Shown here: in pieces, positions 44,624-53,394 of the stretch
Layout of the letters: every line of letters starts with the position of its first letter
Numbering within the stretch: the first letter of the stretch is position 1
DNA from: Nocardia terrae
Lineage (GTDB): Bacteria; Actinomycetota; Actinomycetes; Mycobacteriales; Mycobacteriaceae
Reading direction: 5' to 3'
NCBI RefSeq assembly: GCF_009760405.1
Contig: NZ_WRPP01000003.1
Span: 310,001-374,000, forward strand
Length of the DNA: 64,000 nucleotides
Position numbers and translations under genes: made by a program
Notes under the pieces: generated by a model
Databases searched by the model: none
The model's input: only the letters and a program-made list of their open reading frames with translations
Told to the model about the DNA's origin: nothing

Positions 44624-45880
44624 ATGCGTCATGGCGTTGGCCGACTACGGTCGGCCCACATCGGAGTGCGCGCGGCGACGGCCGCGGTACTGGCGGTCAC
44701 AGTGCTGGCAAACGCCGGGTGTGGGTCGCAATCCCACGCGGCCGAGGACAAGACGGTCGATCTCGGCAAGCTCGATACCGGTAGCTATCCGACCAAACCC
44801 AAGGATCCGACCATCTCGGATCCGGCGAAGCAGGGGCGGATGCTCGAGGCACTGCGGCTCGGAAACATCCTTCCACTCGGATCCGACATCGATCCGGTGC
44901 TCGTGCACAACGGGTCCGGCACGCACGCGTTTACCGAGGCGAATTCGTTCAACAAGTCCCTCAATGTCGACCATTTCGCCGATGATGCACGCGGGTTCGT
45001 GGCAGGGTTCGCCACGAGTGCGCGCCCCTCGGAGGACGCCTCGCTCGGCTACACGCTGACGAACGCCGTCATGATCTTCGACAGCGAGGCCAATGCGACA
45101 GCGGCAGCGACCGCGCTCGCCCACAGCGGCTTCGTGCTGAAGGCAGGCCCGGGCTTTGTGCTGCAGAGCGAGGAGATCGAGACCCTCCAGTCGAACCAGC
45201 ACCCAACGGCACAGATCATTTGGGCGCCTACCGAACGGCGACTCGGTTCCTGGTATCCCTCTGGGAAGTTCGTTGTTTTCACCATGATTGATCAGGTCGA
45301 GAACTTCGCCGTCGAGCAGGACTTCGGCGTCACGCCAGAGCCTGCACCGCTGGCATTGACCGACAAGGCCATTGACGTGACAGTCGACCGGCTGAAGAAC
45401 TTCCAGCCGACACCACCGGACAAGCTCAGCGGGCTGCCGCTCGATCCCGACGGCATGGTCAGATTGACACTACCGAGCCCGGCGGGTGACTTGGGAGGCG
45501 ATGGATTCCCGGGAGCTGTTGACCAGCACGGGATCATGCACTGGATGGGAGACACCGTCTTCTACAAGGCTCTGATGGATAAGGCGGGGGTCGATAGAGT
45601 CTCTGATGGTGCAGGATTCCTCGTTCGAACCAAGGATGATGCTTCCGCCCAGGCCTTCACCGATGGGGTATCCGCTTCGCGGTTCCAGCATCTGATCGAC
45701 CCACCTGCGGGACTCCCGACGGCTCGCTGCGTCAAGTACCACGGCCCGGACGAGCATGCGGCGCCGTTCCACTGCTATGTGGCATATGGACGGTATTCCG
45801 CAACAGTGTGGTCTTTGCAGCAACAGGACGCATATCAACGGATCTCCGCGCAGTACGCCATCCTGGCCAGCAGCAAGTAG
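44624..45880 (+). CDS. DUF7373-like lipoprotein, type A, copy 2
   Basis: 418-residue paralogue of 41928-43196: RLRSAHIGVRAATAAVLAV signal peptide, lipobox ANAGC, GSQSHAAE. ATG 44624 was chosen because GGGGGGA lies 8 bases upstream, the same arrangement as copy 1; an ATG 9 bp earlier would be too close to it. A 114-bp gap separates it from type B copy 1, so a second promoter may lie there. Confidence 0.86.
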   Translation: MRHGVGRLRSAHIGVRAATAAVLAVTVLANAGCGSQSHAAEDKTVDLGKLDTGSYPTKPKDPTISDPAKQGRMLEALRLGNILPLGSDIDPVLVHNGSGTHAFTEANSFNKSLNVDHFADDARGFVAGFATSARPSEDASLGYTLTNAVMIFDSEANATAAATALAHSGFVLKAGPGFVLQSEEIETLQSNQHPTAQIIWAPTERRLGSWYPSGKFVVFTMIDQVENFAVEQDFGVTPEPAPLALTDKAIDVTVDRLKNFQPTPPDKLSGLPLDPDGMVRLTLPSPAGDLGGDGFPGAVDQHGIMHWMGDTVFYKALMDKAGVDRVSDGAGFLVRTKDDASAQAFTDGVSASRFQHLIDPPAGLPTARCVKYHGPDEHAAPFHCYVAYGRYSATVWSLQQQDAYQRISAQYAILASSK

Positions 45881-45889
45881 GGGGAGCTC

Positions 45890-47197
45890 GTGAAGAAAAT
45901 CGGAACCCGCCGATCCACTGGCAGAGCAGTTTTCGGCGTACTCGCCGTCCTGTTGACCGCAGCATCGCTTGCCGGGTGCGGCGGCACGACCAACGGCACC
46001 CCGGCCGCGGGCGAGATCGACGTCCGAAAGCTGCCCATCGGCAACTTCTCGACCGATCCGCTCGATGTCCGCTATACCTATCAGCACAATGCCAGGGACG
46101 CAAAGGAAATGGCCCTCGCACGCCTGATGGACAATGTCGTCATCGGAGCCGATGTCGACCCGAAGTTCAGTCACAATGTCACCGCGCTACTGATGGATTC
46201 GTTGGACTCCGCACATGCGTCACGAGTGCTGGCTGGCGCCGTCGAACCCGTGTTGAAGAGCAACGGCATGATGTTCGGCTTCTCCGCTGCGGCAAGCACG
46301 CGGGCCCTGCCCAAGTCGCGCGAAGTCGATCAGACGGACAATTTCAATCCGTTCGGCGGCGCCCTCGGTGACCCGGAATCCACCGCCTTCAATGTCACGG
46401 TGTTGCAGTTCCCCGATCAACAGCGCGCACAGGTGGCTGCTGATCAGATGGAGGCCGCCGACTTCGCAGTGGCGGCTGATCAAAATGTCCGAGTCACGCT
46501 CAGCAAGCAGCCGAGCGCGAAAGCCCACTGGCGGCCCGGTGTTCCATCGATGGCCGCCACGGTGTCACACGGCCAGTACGTCGTGAACGTCTATGTCGCA
46601 CAGCCCAAACCGGATCTCGATGGACTGCGAGAACTCACCGATCAGGTCTTGACAGCGCAATTGCCGCTCCTCGACCAAGCGCCGGCCTTGTCACCGCACG
46701 AGATCTTCAGACTAGACTACGACCCTGATGCCATGCTGCGTCGAACGCTGCACCCCAGGAACTTCTTCGAGGCCAAACCTATCCACGAGGCAATCCATAC
46801 GCCCCGAGGCCACCTGCACTTGGTTGACGACCAGGCAACCTGGAAACCGCTACTGGACGCGAACGGGGTCGATCGAATCTCCACCGCAAGCAGCGGCGGA
46901 CTGCTGTTCCGAACACGTGATGCCAATGCCGCCGCCAAGCTGTGGTCCGGAATCGTCGCCACCACAAGCGGATCCGTCGAGGCACCCGCCAATGTCCCCG
47001 ATGTCTCCTGTACCGAGAACAAGACTCTTATCGGCGACGCATGGTGGGGGTATTACGTCGGGAAAACGGGCGGCTTCTACGTGTGCACATTGCGGTACGA
47101 CCGCTACGTCGCCCGCGTCGCCGGGGACCAGCTGATACAGGCTCAACAGGCGGCCGCTGCACAGTATGCCCTGCTGGCCAACAGTCAGTACATGTGA
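45890..47197 (+). CDS. DUF7373-like lipoprotein, type B, copy 2
   Basis: 435-residue paralogue of 43208-44509, with lipobox SLAGC followed by GGTTNGTPAAGEIDVR. GTG 45890 has GGGGGAG 4-5 bases upstream. It lies 9 bp after type A copy 2 and 9 bp before the Ser/Thr kinase gene, so lipoproteins and kinase are probably co-transcribed. The A-B / A-B order indicates duplication of a two-gene unit. Confidence 0.86.
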   Translation: MKKIGTRRSTGRAVFGVLAVLLTAASLAGCGGTTNGTPAAGEIDVRKLPIGNFSTDPLDVRYTYQHNARDAKEMALARLMDNVVIGADVDPKFSHNVTALLMDSLDSAHASRVLAGAVEPVLKSNGMMFGFSAAASTRALPKSREVDQTDNFNPFGGALGDPESTAFNVTVLQFPDQQRAQVAADQMEAADFAVAADQNVRVTLSKQPSAKAHWRPGVPSMAATVSHGQYVVNVYVAQPKPDLDGLRELTDQVLTAQLPLLDQAPALSPHEIFRLDYDPDAMLRRTLHPRNFFEAKPIHEAIHTPRGHLHLVDDQATWKPLLDANGVDRISTASSGGLLFRTRDANAAAKLWSGIVATTSGSVEAPANVPDVSCTENKTLIGDAWWGYYVGKTGGFYVCTLRYDRYVARVAGDQLIQAQQAAAAQYALLANSQYM

Positions 47198-47206
47198 GGA
47201 ATCGGG

Positions 47207-48715
47207 ATGAATATCGGACCGGGCACCATCATCCGCGGCTACCGCGTCGAGCGCGTACTCGGGGCGGGAGGCATGGGCACGGTGTATCTGGCCAAGCATC
47301 CCGAGCTACCGCGGTGGGACGCTCTGAAGGTTCTCAGCCCGCAGTTCAGCCGGGATACAGAGTATCGGGCCCGGTTCGAGCGGGAGGCGAATCTCGCTGC
47401 GGCTCTGGATCATCCGAATATCGTTTCGATCTACAATCGTGGCGAGGACAACGGCCAGCTCTGGATCGCGATGCAGTACGTGAACGGCATCGACGCGGCG
47501 GCGGCCGCCGAGCGAGATCCCCGGTCGATCACCCCTTGGCGCGCATTGCACATCGTCACCGAGGTCGGACGCGGCCTCGACCACGCACACCGTAGGGGTC
47601 TGCTGCACCGGGACGTCAAACCCGCGAACTTCCTGCTGTCCATGGGTGACAACGGGGAAGAACGAGTGCTGCTCACCGACTTCGGCGTTGCGAAGTCGAC
47701 CGAGGACACCAATGAGCTGACCCAGGCCGGCGGATTCGTGGCCACCATCGCCTACGCCTCGCCCGAGCAATTGAGTGGACACAGACTCGATCATCGCGCT
47801 GATATCTATAGCCTCGCATGCTCGTTCTTTCGCCTGCTGACCGGACAGAATCCCTATCCGGGCACGCAACCCGCAGTGGTGATGATGGGCCACCTCAGCG
47901 AACCGCCCCCGCGAATCACGGCTGTGGATCCTACGCTCCCGACTGCAGTGGACGATGTACTCGCTGTCGCTATGGCCAAGGATCCGGCGGATCGGTTCGA
48001 TACCTGTCATGAATTCACGACAGCGCTGAAATCCGCGCTCGAGTACGGGGTTTCAGGGCTGTCGATGCAGACCCTGCCTCACGAACGATCCACCACCCTC
48101 GCCGCAGCCGCATCAACGGAACCGAGCACGTCGGCGAAACCAGGCGGTCGTAAACGCGCCCTGATAATCGGCGGAGTCGCCGCAACAGTTATCGCGCTGG
48201 CCGCGGGAGTGGGCATTTGGGCTACGCAGGATGGCTCAACGGCCTTCGCGACCCAGAATCCGATGGCCATCGCTCGCTCGCAGAATCCTGCATTCAAGGA
48301 CAAATCGATTGTCATAGTGGATGTCTCAGGCCAGAGCGGCAACAAGGCTGAGATGGATGTCCAGTTGAAGCCGGGCTCTCAGTCGAAATTCCTCGAAGAC
48401 CTCGGCTTCGCCTACAGTCCGAACTACCTCCGCAAGGGGGACGAGCCGAATCCTCGCCCCATCCCGTCGGATTTCAATTCTCAGTACGATGCGCTGAAGC
48501 CGATCACCACAGGCTACGTGCTCGCGGTCCGCAGCGACACGGATGCGAGCGGCGGCGGCCTGGTGAACCTTCCGGTGAACTTGGCGGCCAGTCAGGCCAC
48601 CGTGATCGTCCTCGATGACCCTGCCGCGGTCACCGCGATCCGTCAGTGGTCGAACAATTCCGAACAGATTCTGCTGGACAAGCTGCTGCCGATCCTGCGC
48701 AAGAGCGTGAAGTAG
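47207..48715 (+). CDS. Transmembrane Ser/Thr protein kinase (catalytically intact)
   Basis: 502 residues. Pkn-type kinase domain (~10-270): GAGGMGTV loop, Lys41 (ALKVL), HRDVKPAN (Asp136), DFG (158-160) and SPEQLSG, all catalytic residues present. A juxtamembrane linker leads to a transmembrane helix at ~318-338 and a ~160-residue extracellular domain of no family I recognise. GGAATCGGG precedes ATG 47207. It closes the four-lipoprotein run, so the lipoproteins may be ligands or modulators of its outer domain. Contrast with the two kinase-like proteins at 22153-26266, which have lost the catalytic Asp. Confidence 0.93.
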   Translation: MNIGPGTIIRGYRVERVLGAGGMGTVYLAKHPELPRWDALKVLSPQFSRDTEYRARFEREANLAAALDHPNIVSIYNRGEDNGQLWIAMQYVNGIDAAAAAERDPRSITPWRALHIVTEVGRGLDHAHRRGLLHRDVKPANFLLSMGDNGEERVLLTDFGVAKSTEDTNELTQAGGFVATIAYASPEQLSGHRLDHRADIYSLACSFFRLLTGQNPYPGTQPAVVMMGHLSEPPPRITAVDPTLPTAVDDVLAVAMAKDPADRFDTCHEFTTALKSALEYGVSGLSMQTLPHERSTTLAAAASTEPSTSAKPGGRKRALIIGGVAATVIALAAGVGIWATQDGSTAFATQNPMAIARSQNPAFKDKSIVIVDVSGQSGNKAEMDVQLKPGSQSKFLEDLGFAYSPNYLRKGDEPNPRPIPSDFNSQYDALKPITTGYVLAVRSDTDASGGGLVNLPVNLAASQATVIVLDDPAAVTAIRQWSNNSEQILLDKLLPILRKSVK

Positions 48716-48729
48716 CTCCGGACCCGCCG

Positions 48730-50313
48730 TTAACCGCATGCCTTGTCGCACTTGGGCGGCAAGGTGTCCCAGCTCTTCTGTGCATCGTCCACGGACAAGG
48801 TGGGCCCGGGAATCAGCGCGCTCACAATCGAATACGGGGCAAGGTGGGGCTTGGTATCGAGCCCTAGAATCCCCGCCGTCTTGAAATCCGGGATGCTGTA
48901 CTTGATTCCGTTGTCAGCGATATAGTACAGGCCGTCGCGCTCCTGACTCCCTGGCTTCACACCGGTCGTCTGCACGAACTCTCCGGTCGTAGGTGAGACG
49001 AAGACCCTGTCGACTCGGTCACCGGCGGTGCCGTCAGCAGTTGCCAGCGTGACCGGTGTCTGCGAGTCGCGGAGTGGGTAGCGAGTGCCGACCAACAGTT
49101 GGACCGTAGCCCAATCAGAGGGGCTTTCAGTGGCATCCGACTGATCCTTGCCGAAACCGCTCTTCTTCGTCCAGGTGACGCAAGTGACCGGATTCTCCGA
49201 TGCGGAAATGATCTTCGGTGCGACGCTGGGGAAGTCGTCGATCGGCAGTCCCGGATCGTTCTTGTCGGACGCGTGCTTCTGCGGAATTCCCGCGATCATG
49301 GCGGGCGTCACGTTGGTGAACCCGTCGGTGCTTTGATTCTTCGAGTTCGCATACGTGATGAACTGAGCGGTGAACAGCGAAACGCGTTGAATAGCGTTGG
49401 TCAACACGACATACAGATCCGACCGACCCGAGCCGTCCATGGCCGCGACCTGGATGATGTTGCCGACCTTCACACTGCTCAGCTGGCCGGGGCCGTTGCT
49501 CTCGCCGGCGTTCGGAATCGTGGGCAAAACCAGAGGAGGAACCGGGACCGGCGCTCCAACCAGGTTCGACGAGATCGGTCGCGCGGTCGACAAATCGAGC
49601 ACCGAGGACAGGGCGGTCTGCGTTGCGACGTCATTCTGCGGGTTGACCTCGGCGATCTTGCCGTCGTAGATCAGATAGGTGTGGTCCTTCTTCTGATCGT
49701 CGGTCTTCTTCGCCAGAACCGCGGTCCCCGCATCGGCAACCTTGACGTGGTCACCAAGGTCCACGCTCCCGGCGATGACTGCCGTCTCCGCTCCCGTTGA
49801 GGACAGAGAACCACCGGACGCGGACAACGGCACCTTGTCACACAGCGTCCACTGGGATCTGGTGCCCTGGCCACTGCCGGGCAAAGCGGCTGGGACACCG
49901 GGGATTCCGCGAATCGGACCGCGGGGAACCGAGTTGAGCTTGCTGTCCTTGACCGATGTCGGCGACTCGTCCTTCCCCGCCAACAACCGTGCGGACGCGA
50001 GATTCAAGGACGGATACAGCGTCATCTTGTTCTTGTCGTCCTTGTCCCGCACGACGACATAGAGGGCGCCACTGTCCTTGCCCATGACGATATTCGCGTT
50101 GCCGATCGAGCCCTGCGGACGGATGAAGGCCATGATCGCCGCACCCGCGACCACGAGCACTGCGAGAACCGCTCCGACCATGAGCGATCGGAACTGAGAC
50201 CGCATCGGATCGTGCAGCATTCTCACGTCGCGGCGTACCAACGCGTGATCGAGCCGACGCAGCAGGAAGCGGTACCCATTGACCTGGGCACGGGTGGTCA
50301 ATTGGGCTGGCAC
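48730..50313 (-). CDS. eccB: Type VII secretion protein EccB (ESX-3-like locus)
   Basis: 527 residues, with the EccB N-terminal signature VNGYRFLLRRLDHALVRRDV and MLHDPMRSQ, a transmembrane helix at ~43-66 and the large periplasmic domain. GTG 50313 has GGAGG 8 bases upstream. It ends 14 bp from the convergent kinase gene. It is the last gene of the PE-PPE-espG-esx series, separated from the esx genes by a strong hairpin (50371-50417). It is about 13 kb from eccC, split off by the lipoprotein-kinase block. Confidence 0.95.
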   Translation of the reverse strand: MPAQLTTRAQVNGYRFLLRRLDHALVRRDVRMLHDPMRSQFRSLMVGAVLAVLVVAGAAIMAFIRPQGSIGNANIVMGKDSGALYVVVRDKDDKNKMTLYPSLNLASARLLAGKDESPTSVKDSKLNSVPRGPIRGIPGVPAALPGSGQGTRSQWTLCDKVPLSASGGSLSSTGAETAVIAGSVDLGDHVKVADAGTAVLAKKTDDQKKDHTYLIYDGKIAEVNPQNDVATQTALSSVLDLSTARPISSNLVGAPVPVPPLVLPTIPNAGESNGPGQLSSVKVGNIIQVAAMDGSGRSDLYVVLTNAIQRVSLFTAQFITYANSKNQSTDGFTNVTPAMIAGIPQKHASDKNDPGLPIDDFPSVAPKIISASENPVTCVTWTKKSGFGKDQSDATESPSDWATVQLLVGTRYPLRDSQTPVTLATADGTAGDRVDRVFVSPTTGEFVQTTGVKPGSQERDGLYYIADNGIKYSIPDFKTAGILGLDTKPHLAPYSIVSALIPGPTLSVDDAQKSWDTLPPKCDKACG

Positions 50314-50370
50314 TAACCAAATCCTCCGTCGAACCGGGAACTACTGAGCAGATAGATTACTGGCGGCGGA

Positions 50371-50417
50371 CCGACGACAGCGCACTCCTCCTGGCTGGAG
50401 AAGTGCGCTGTCGTCGG
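50371..50417 (-). terminator. Strong hairpin between the esx pair and eccB
   Basis: A 21-bp stem with one mismatch (50371-50391 with 50397-50417) and a 5-base loop. On the minus strand it follows the esxH-like stop by 17 bases and precedes eccB. It may terminate most transcripts after the esx pair, giving high esx and low eccB expression. Confidence 0.85.
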
Positions 50418-50434
50418 TAGCACCGATGCACTCG

Positions 50435-50770
50435 CTAGCCGTTGAACATGTTGCCGACTCGGGCATCCGCGGAGAGAGCGTTGTTCAGAGCATTCTCGAC
50501 AGCGGAGGTCACAGCGTCCAGGGTCGACAGGCACTTGTCAGCGTAGGCCTTGTCCCAGTCGTTCTTCGCGGCGACGACGGCCTCGAGAGCGCCGTTCTCC
50601 GCACCGCTGGCCGGGTTGGACCAAGCCGACTTCAGGCGCTCGTAGGCCTGGCCGAGATCGCTGGAGGTGTCGATCGCGACAGTACCGTCGCCGGCAACGG
50701 CAACCAGATCCTTGTGGTACTGCCGGAGGTGTTCCGCCAGCTGGGTCATTCCGGCCTTGTCGTAAAGCAT
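50435..50770 (-). CDS. EsxH-like WXG100-type protein
   Basis: 111 residues, helical hairpin type. The turn reads SAWSNPASG, so the WXG glycine is replaced by Asn. The N-terminus MLYDKAGMTQLAEH and the position second in the esx pair resemble EsxH. AAGGAC lies 5-6 bases upstream of ATG 50770. It would form a heterodimer with the esxG-like partner and be exported by the ESX system. Confidence 0.8.
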   Translation of the reverse strand: MLYDKAGMTQLAEHLRQYHKDLVAVAGDGTVAIDTSSDLGQAYERLKSAWSNPASGAENGALEAVVAAKNDWDKAYADKCLSTLDAVTSAVENALNNALSADARVGNMFNG

Positions 50771-50819
50771 TTTTCGTCCTTTGCAGGTGATGGAGAGTTG
50801 GTGTTGGCGCTAACCGCTA

Positions 50820-51122
50820 CTAGCCGAGATTGGTCAGAGCGCTAGCGAACTTGTCCTTGTTCGTGATGTCCGTGTCCTCGAACACGTTGGTGCCCGAGCC
50901 GACCTTCTCCTGGAACTCGTCCATGGCCGCGTTCAGCTTCTGGGCCTCCGCATCCCACGCCTGGGCGGCGGTGTTGAATGCGCCGGCCGCTTCACCCTGG
51001 AAGCTGCTCTTGGACGAGTCCACCTCGTCGGTGATCTTCTTCAGAATGCCCTTGATGGACGCGACCACGTCCGCCATGTGGCTCTGCGCCGCCTTGGCGA
51101 GTTCCGCATCATTTGCAACCAT
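50820..51122 (-). CDS. EsxG-like WXG100-type protein
   Basis: 100 residues. The turn is FQGEAAGAF (Phe in place of Trp), strikingly like EsxG (FHQGESSAAF), and the second helix AAQAWDAEAQKLNAAMDEFQEKVG matches as well. It precedes the esxH-like gene by 49 bp, the same order as esxG-esxH in mycobacterial ESX-3. AAGG lies about 8 bases upstream of ATG 51122. Together with PE, PPE, EspG and EccA this supports an ESX-3-like assignment. Confidence 0.83.
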   Translation of the reverse strand: MVANDAELAKAAQSHMADVVASIKGILKKITDEVDSSKSSFQGEAAGAFNTAAQAWDAEAQKLNAAMDEFQEKVGSGTNVFEDTDITNKDKFASALTNLG

Positions 51123-51214
51123 CGTCTGTACCTTGCCTTTTCTTGGGATGGATAGGCGATGCGTTGCGCATCACCGGTTCGGGGTGGATCAGCTGCAGGT
51201 GGGTCACGCCGGAC

Positions 51215-52003
51215 TCACGACAGCCACCTCCCCCCAGGCAGCGAGTCGATCAGTGCTGAAATCGACTGCGCGATACGGTGATCACTGCCCGGTGTCAGCG
51301 TGGACCAGAGCGTCTGGTCCGGGGCGACCCCCGGTGCGGCCACGATGCGGCCCCGTGCGGTGTCGTAGACCGCGACGGCTCCGGGCGATCGGTCTGTGAG
51401 GCCGTCGGCGTAGGCGTAGGCCACGATTTCGGCGTAGGCGTGGATGGTGGACAGGGCGAGACCGTAGGCGGTGGCGTCTGTGTCGGGGACGCCGAGGTTG
51501 TAGACGGTGTTCGCGTAGTCCGCGGAAGTCGTTGCGGCGTCGAGGCGTTCGGCCAGGTCTGCCGATTCTGCGCTGAAGGCGGTGAGGTCGGCGGCAGGGC
51601 AGGGGCCCAGCGCGTCGAGGAGGGGGCGGGCCAGGGATGCGCCCGAGCCGTCGGACCACAGGGAGTGGATGTCGAGGGCGTCGCCGCGACGGGTGGCCAC
51701 CACATGATCCTCGCCGCGGCGGGCCACACAGACACGGAGCGGGCCGTCTGCGGTGTGGACTCGCATGGCCAGTTCACGATCCGGCTGAGCCAGAGTGAAA
51801 AATGCTGCGGCAGTGTCGGTGTCGACGTCGCCGTGGGCGTCGACGATGCGGCGGGCGCGTAGGTCGGAGCGAGCTAGTTCCTGCGCCTGCTCCCATTCCG
51901 AGTACGAGTCCTGCTGCGGACCGATGGATAGGACGAGGGGCAGGGTCTGTACACCTAGGTGTCCGGCCAGCGCGATCACACCGTCGTTGGTCAGCGTCGT
52001 CAT
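51215..52003 (-). CDS. espG: ESX secretion-associated chaperone EspG
   Basis: 262 residues of the EspG family, cytosolic chaperones that bind the PPE partner of PE-PPE dimers. The N-terminus TNDGVIALAGHLGVQTLPLV and the mid-region RRGEDHVVATRRGDALDIHS fit the family. ATG 52003 overlaps the PPE stop codon (ATGA), so chaperone and client are translationally coupled. Followed by the esx pair after ~90 bp. Confidence 0.82.
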   Translation of the reverse strand: MTTLTNDGVIALAGHLGVQTLPLVLSIGPQQDSYSEWEQAQELARSDLRARRIVDAHGDVDTDTAAAFFTLAQPDRELAMRVHTADGPLRVCVARRGEDHVVATRRGDALDIHSLWSDGSGASLARPLLDALGPCPAADLTAFSAESADLAERLDAATTSADYANTVYNLGVPDTDATAYGLALSTIHAYAEIVAYAYADGLTDRSPGAVAVYDTARGRIVAAPGVAPDQTLWSTLTPGSDHRIAQSISALIDSLPGGRWLS

Positions 52004-53031
52004 GAGGCGGCCTGCCCACTGCCGGATTCGGCTGTACCGGAGGCACTTTCGGATCCCGTGCTGCCCGCGTTGAAGGCGATGTCGACCGGGGCACGCTGCG
52101 CGGACGGGTCGACGCCGCCGAGCACGGCGGGGGCGGCCTCCATGCCCGAGGTGAGGCCCAGATCGCCGGCGGGTGCGCCCACGAGTCCGGCGCGTGGGAT
52201 GTGCTCCTCGTCGCCGTCCTGGCCGCCCGTACCCGCCGCGGTGGGCGCCATGGCCTGGCCGGTCTGCTGCACTGTGACCGGTTCCGTCACCACGCGTTGC
52301 GTGGTGGTCGTCTCCTCGGCCGCGACGGTCGTCGTCGTGCGTAGCTTGGCCAACGGCATCGGTGGCAGGTTGAACGAATCGAGCGACAGGGTCGGTAGCG
52401 AGGTCGGCATGGCCGTCGGCGTTTCCGGGGTCTCGACGGGCGCGGCCGGTTGCTCGGTAGGAGTCAGCCCGGCGGTCACCTGCGGCGGCGCCTCGTGTTC
52501 CCAGGGCTTGGCCAGGTTTTCGGTGGCGGCCTCGTAGGTGCGCATCACCCGGGCCGCTTCGGCCTTTGCCTTCTCCACGTCGGTGTCGGTGCCCGCCATC
52601 GCGCCCAGGAGGATCGGGCCCATGGCCGGGCCCAGTTGCCCGAACAACTGCTGGATGTCCTTGAGCTTCTCGACCTCGTCGACATCCGGCATGGTCAGTT
52701 TCGCGAGTTCGTATGCGGCGGCATGCGCTTCGGCCTGCGCCGCGTTTCCGGCCGCGGCCGAGGCGGAGGTGCCGAGCCAGTCCCGCAGGGCCTTGATGCG
52801 TTCGATGAACGGTCCGCTGTTCTTGGATTCCCAAGCGCTGTCCAGGATTACGAGGATCCGCTCGTACTCCAGGGCGGCGGCCGCGAAACCCGCGCTCAAG
52901 CGCGTCCACGCGAGACCCGCCTCGGCGGCGGGTACCGCACCGGCACCCGTCACCAGGTCACGCGCCAGCTGCTCGGGCGGTCGGGATTCCCAAACCGTCT
53001 CGGTGAAGCCGGGTTTCGTCGGTTCCAGCAT
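52000..53031 (-). CDS. PPE-family protein
   Basis: 343 residues. The first ~180 match a PPE domain: WESRPPEQLARDLVTGAG, AWTRLSAGFAAAALEYERIL and a central WESKNSGPF (WxG-like) turn. The tail is rich in Pro, Thr and Gly. It follows the PE gene by 16 bp and overlaps espG, the standard PE-PPE-EspG order. Likely exported as a PE-PPE dimer. Confidence 0.82.
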   Translation of the reverse strand: MLEPTKPGFTETVWESRPPEQLARDLVTGAGAVPAAEAGLAWTRLSAGFAAAALEYERILVILDSAWESKNSGPFIERIKALRDWLGTSASAAAGNAAQAEAHAAAYELAKLTMPDVDEVEKLKDIQQLFGQLGPAMGPILLGAMAGTDTDVEKAKAEAARVMRTYEAATENLAKPWEHEAPPQVTAGLTPTEQPAAPVETPETPTAMPTSLPTLSLDSFNLPPMPLAKLRTTTTVAAEETTTTQRVVTEPVTVQQTGQAMAPTAAGTGGQDGDEEHIPRAGLVGAPAGDLGLTSGMEAAPAVLGGVDPSAQRAPVDIAFNAGSTGSESASGTAESGSGQAAS

Positions 53032-53047
53032 CGGAGATGGTCTCCGC

Positions 53048-53362
53048 TCAGCCCGCGAAGCCGAGGACGGACTGCTCCTCGACCTGACCGAAGGCATCGA
53101 ACTGGCTGCGCAATTCCGCGGCCAGGTTGCGCAGCTCGGTGACGCCGTCACCGCCGGAGGTGACGAACGAGGTCGCCACCGCGCCGAGGGTCTGCGCGGC
53201 ACGCACCGACACCTCGTCGGCGCCGGCGGGCGCGAAGTCGAGCTTGACCTGCTCGACATCCAGTCCGGCCGCGACACGGTCGGCCAGCGCGTCCAGCTGG
53301 GCCGCGGCGTCGCGTGCGGTCGAGGCGTCGAAGCGCAGACCGTCGAATGCGTTGGTGCTCAT
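53048..53362 (-). CDS. PE-family protein
   Basis: 104 residues, a bare PE-type helical hairpin: LDFAPAGADEVSVRAAQTLG is the family hallmark. AGGAGG lies ~6 bases upstream of ATG 53362. No YxxxD/E motif is visible at its C-terminus, so the export signal of the PE-PPE pair may be elsewhere or degenerate. Confidence 0.82.
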   Translation of the reverse strand: MSTNAFDGLRFDASTARDAAAQLDALADRVAAGLDVEQVKLDFAPAGADEVSVRAAQTLGAVATSFVTSGGDGVTELRNLAAELRSQFDAFGQVEEQSVLGFAG

Positions 53363-53394
53363 GCCATTCCTCCTATTACCCCTGGCAAATCTTT

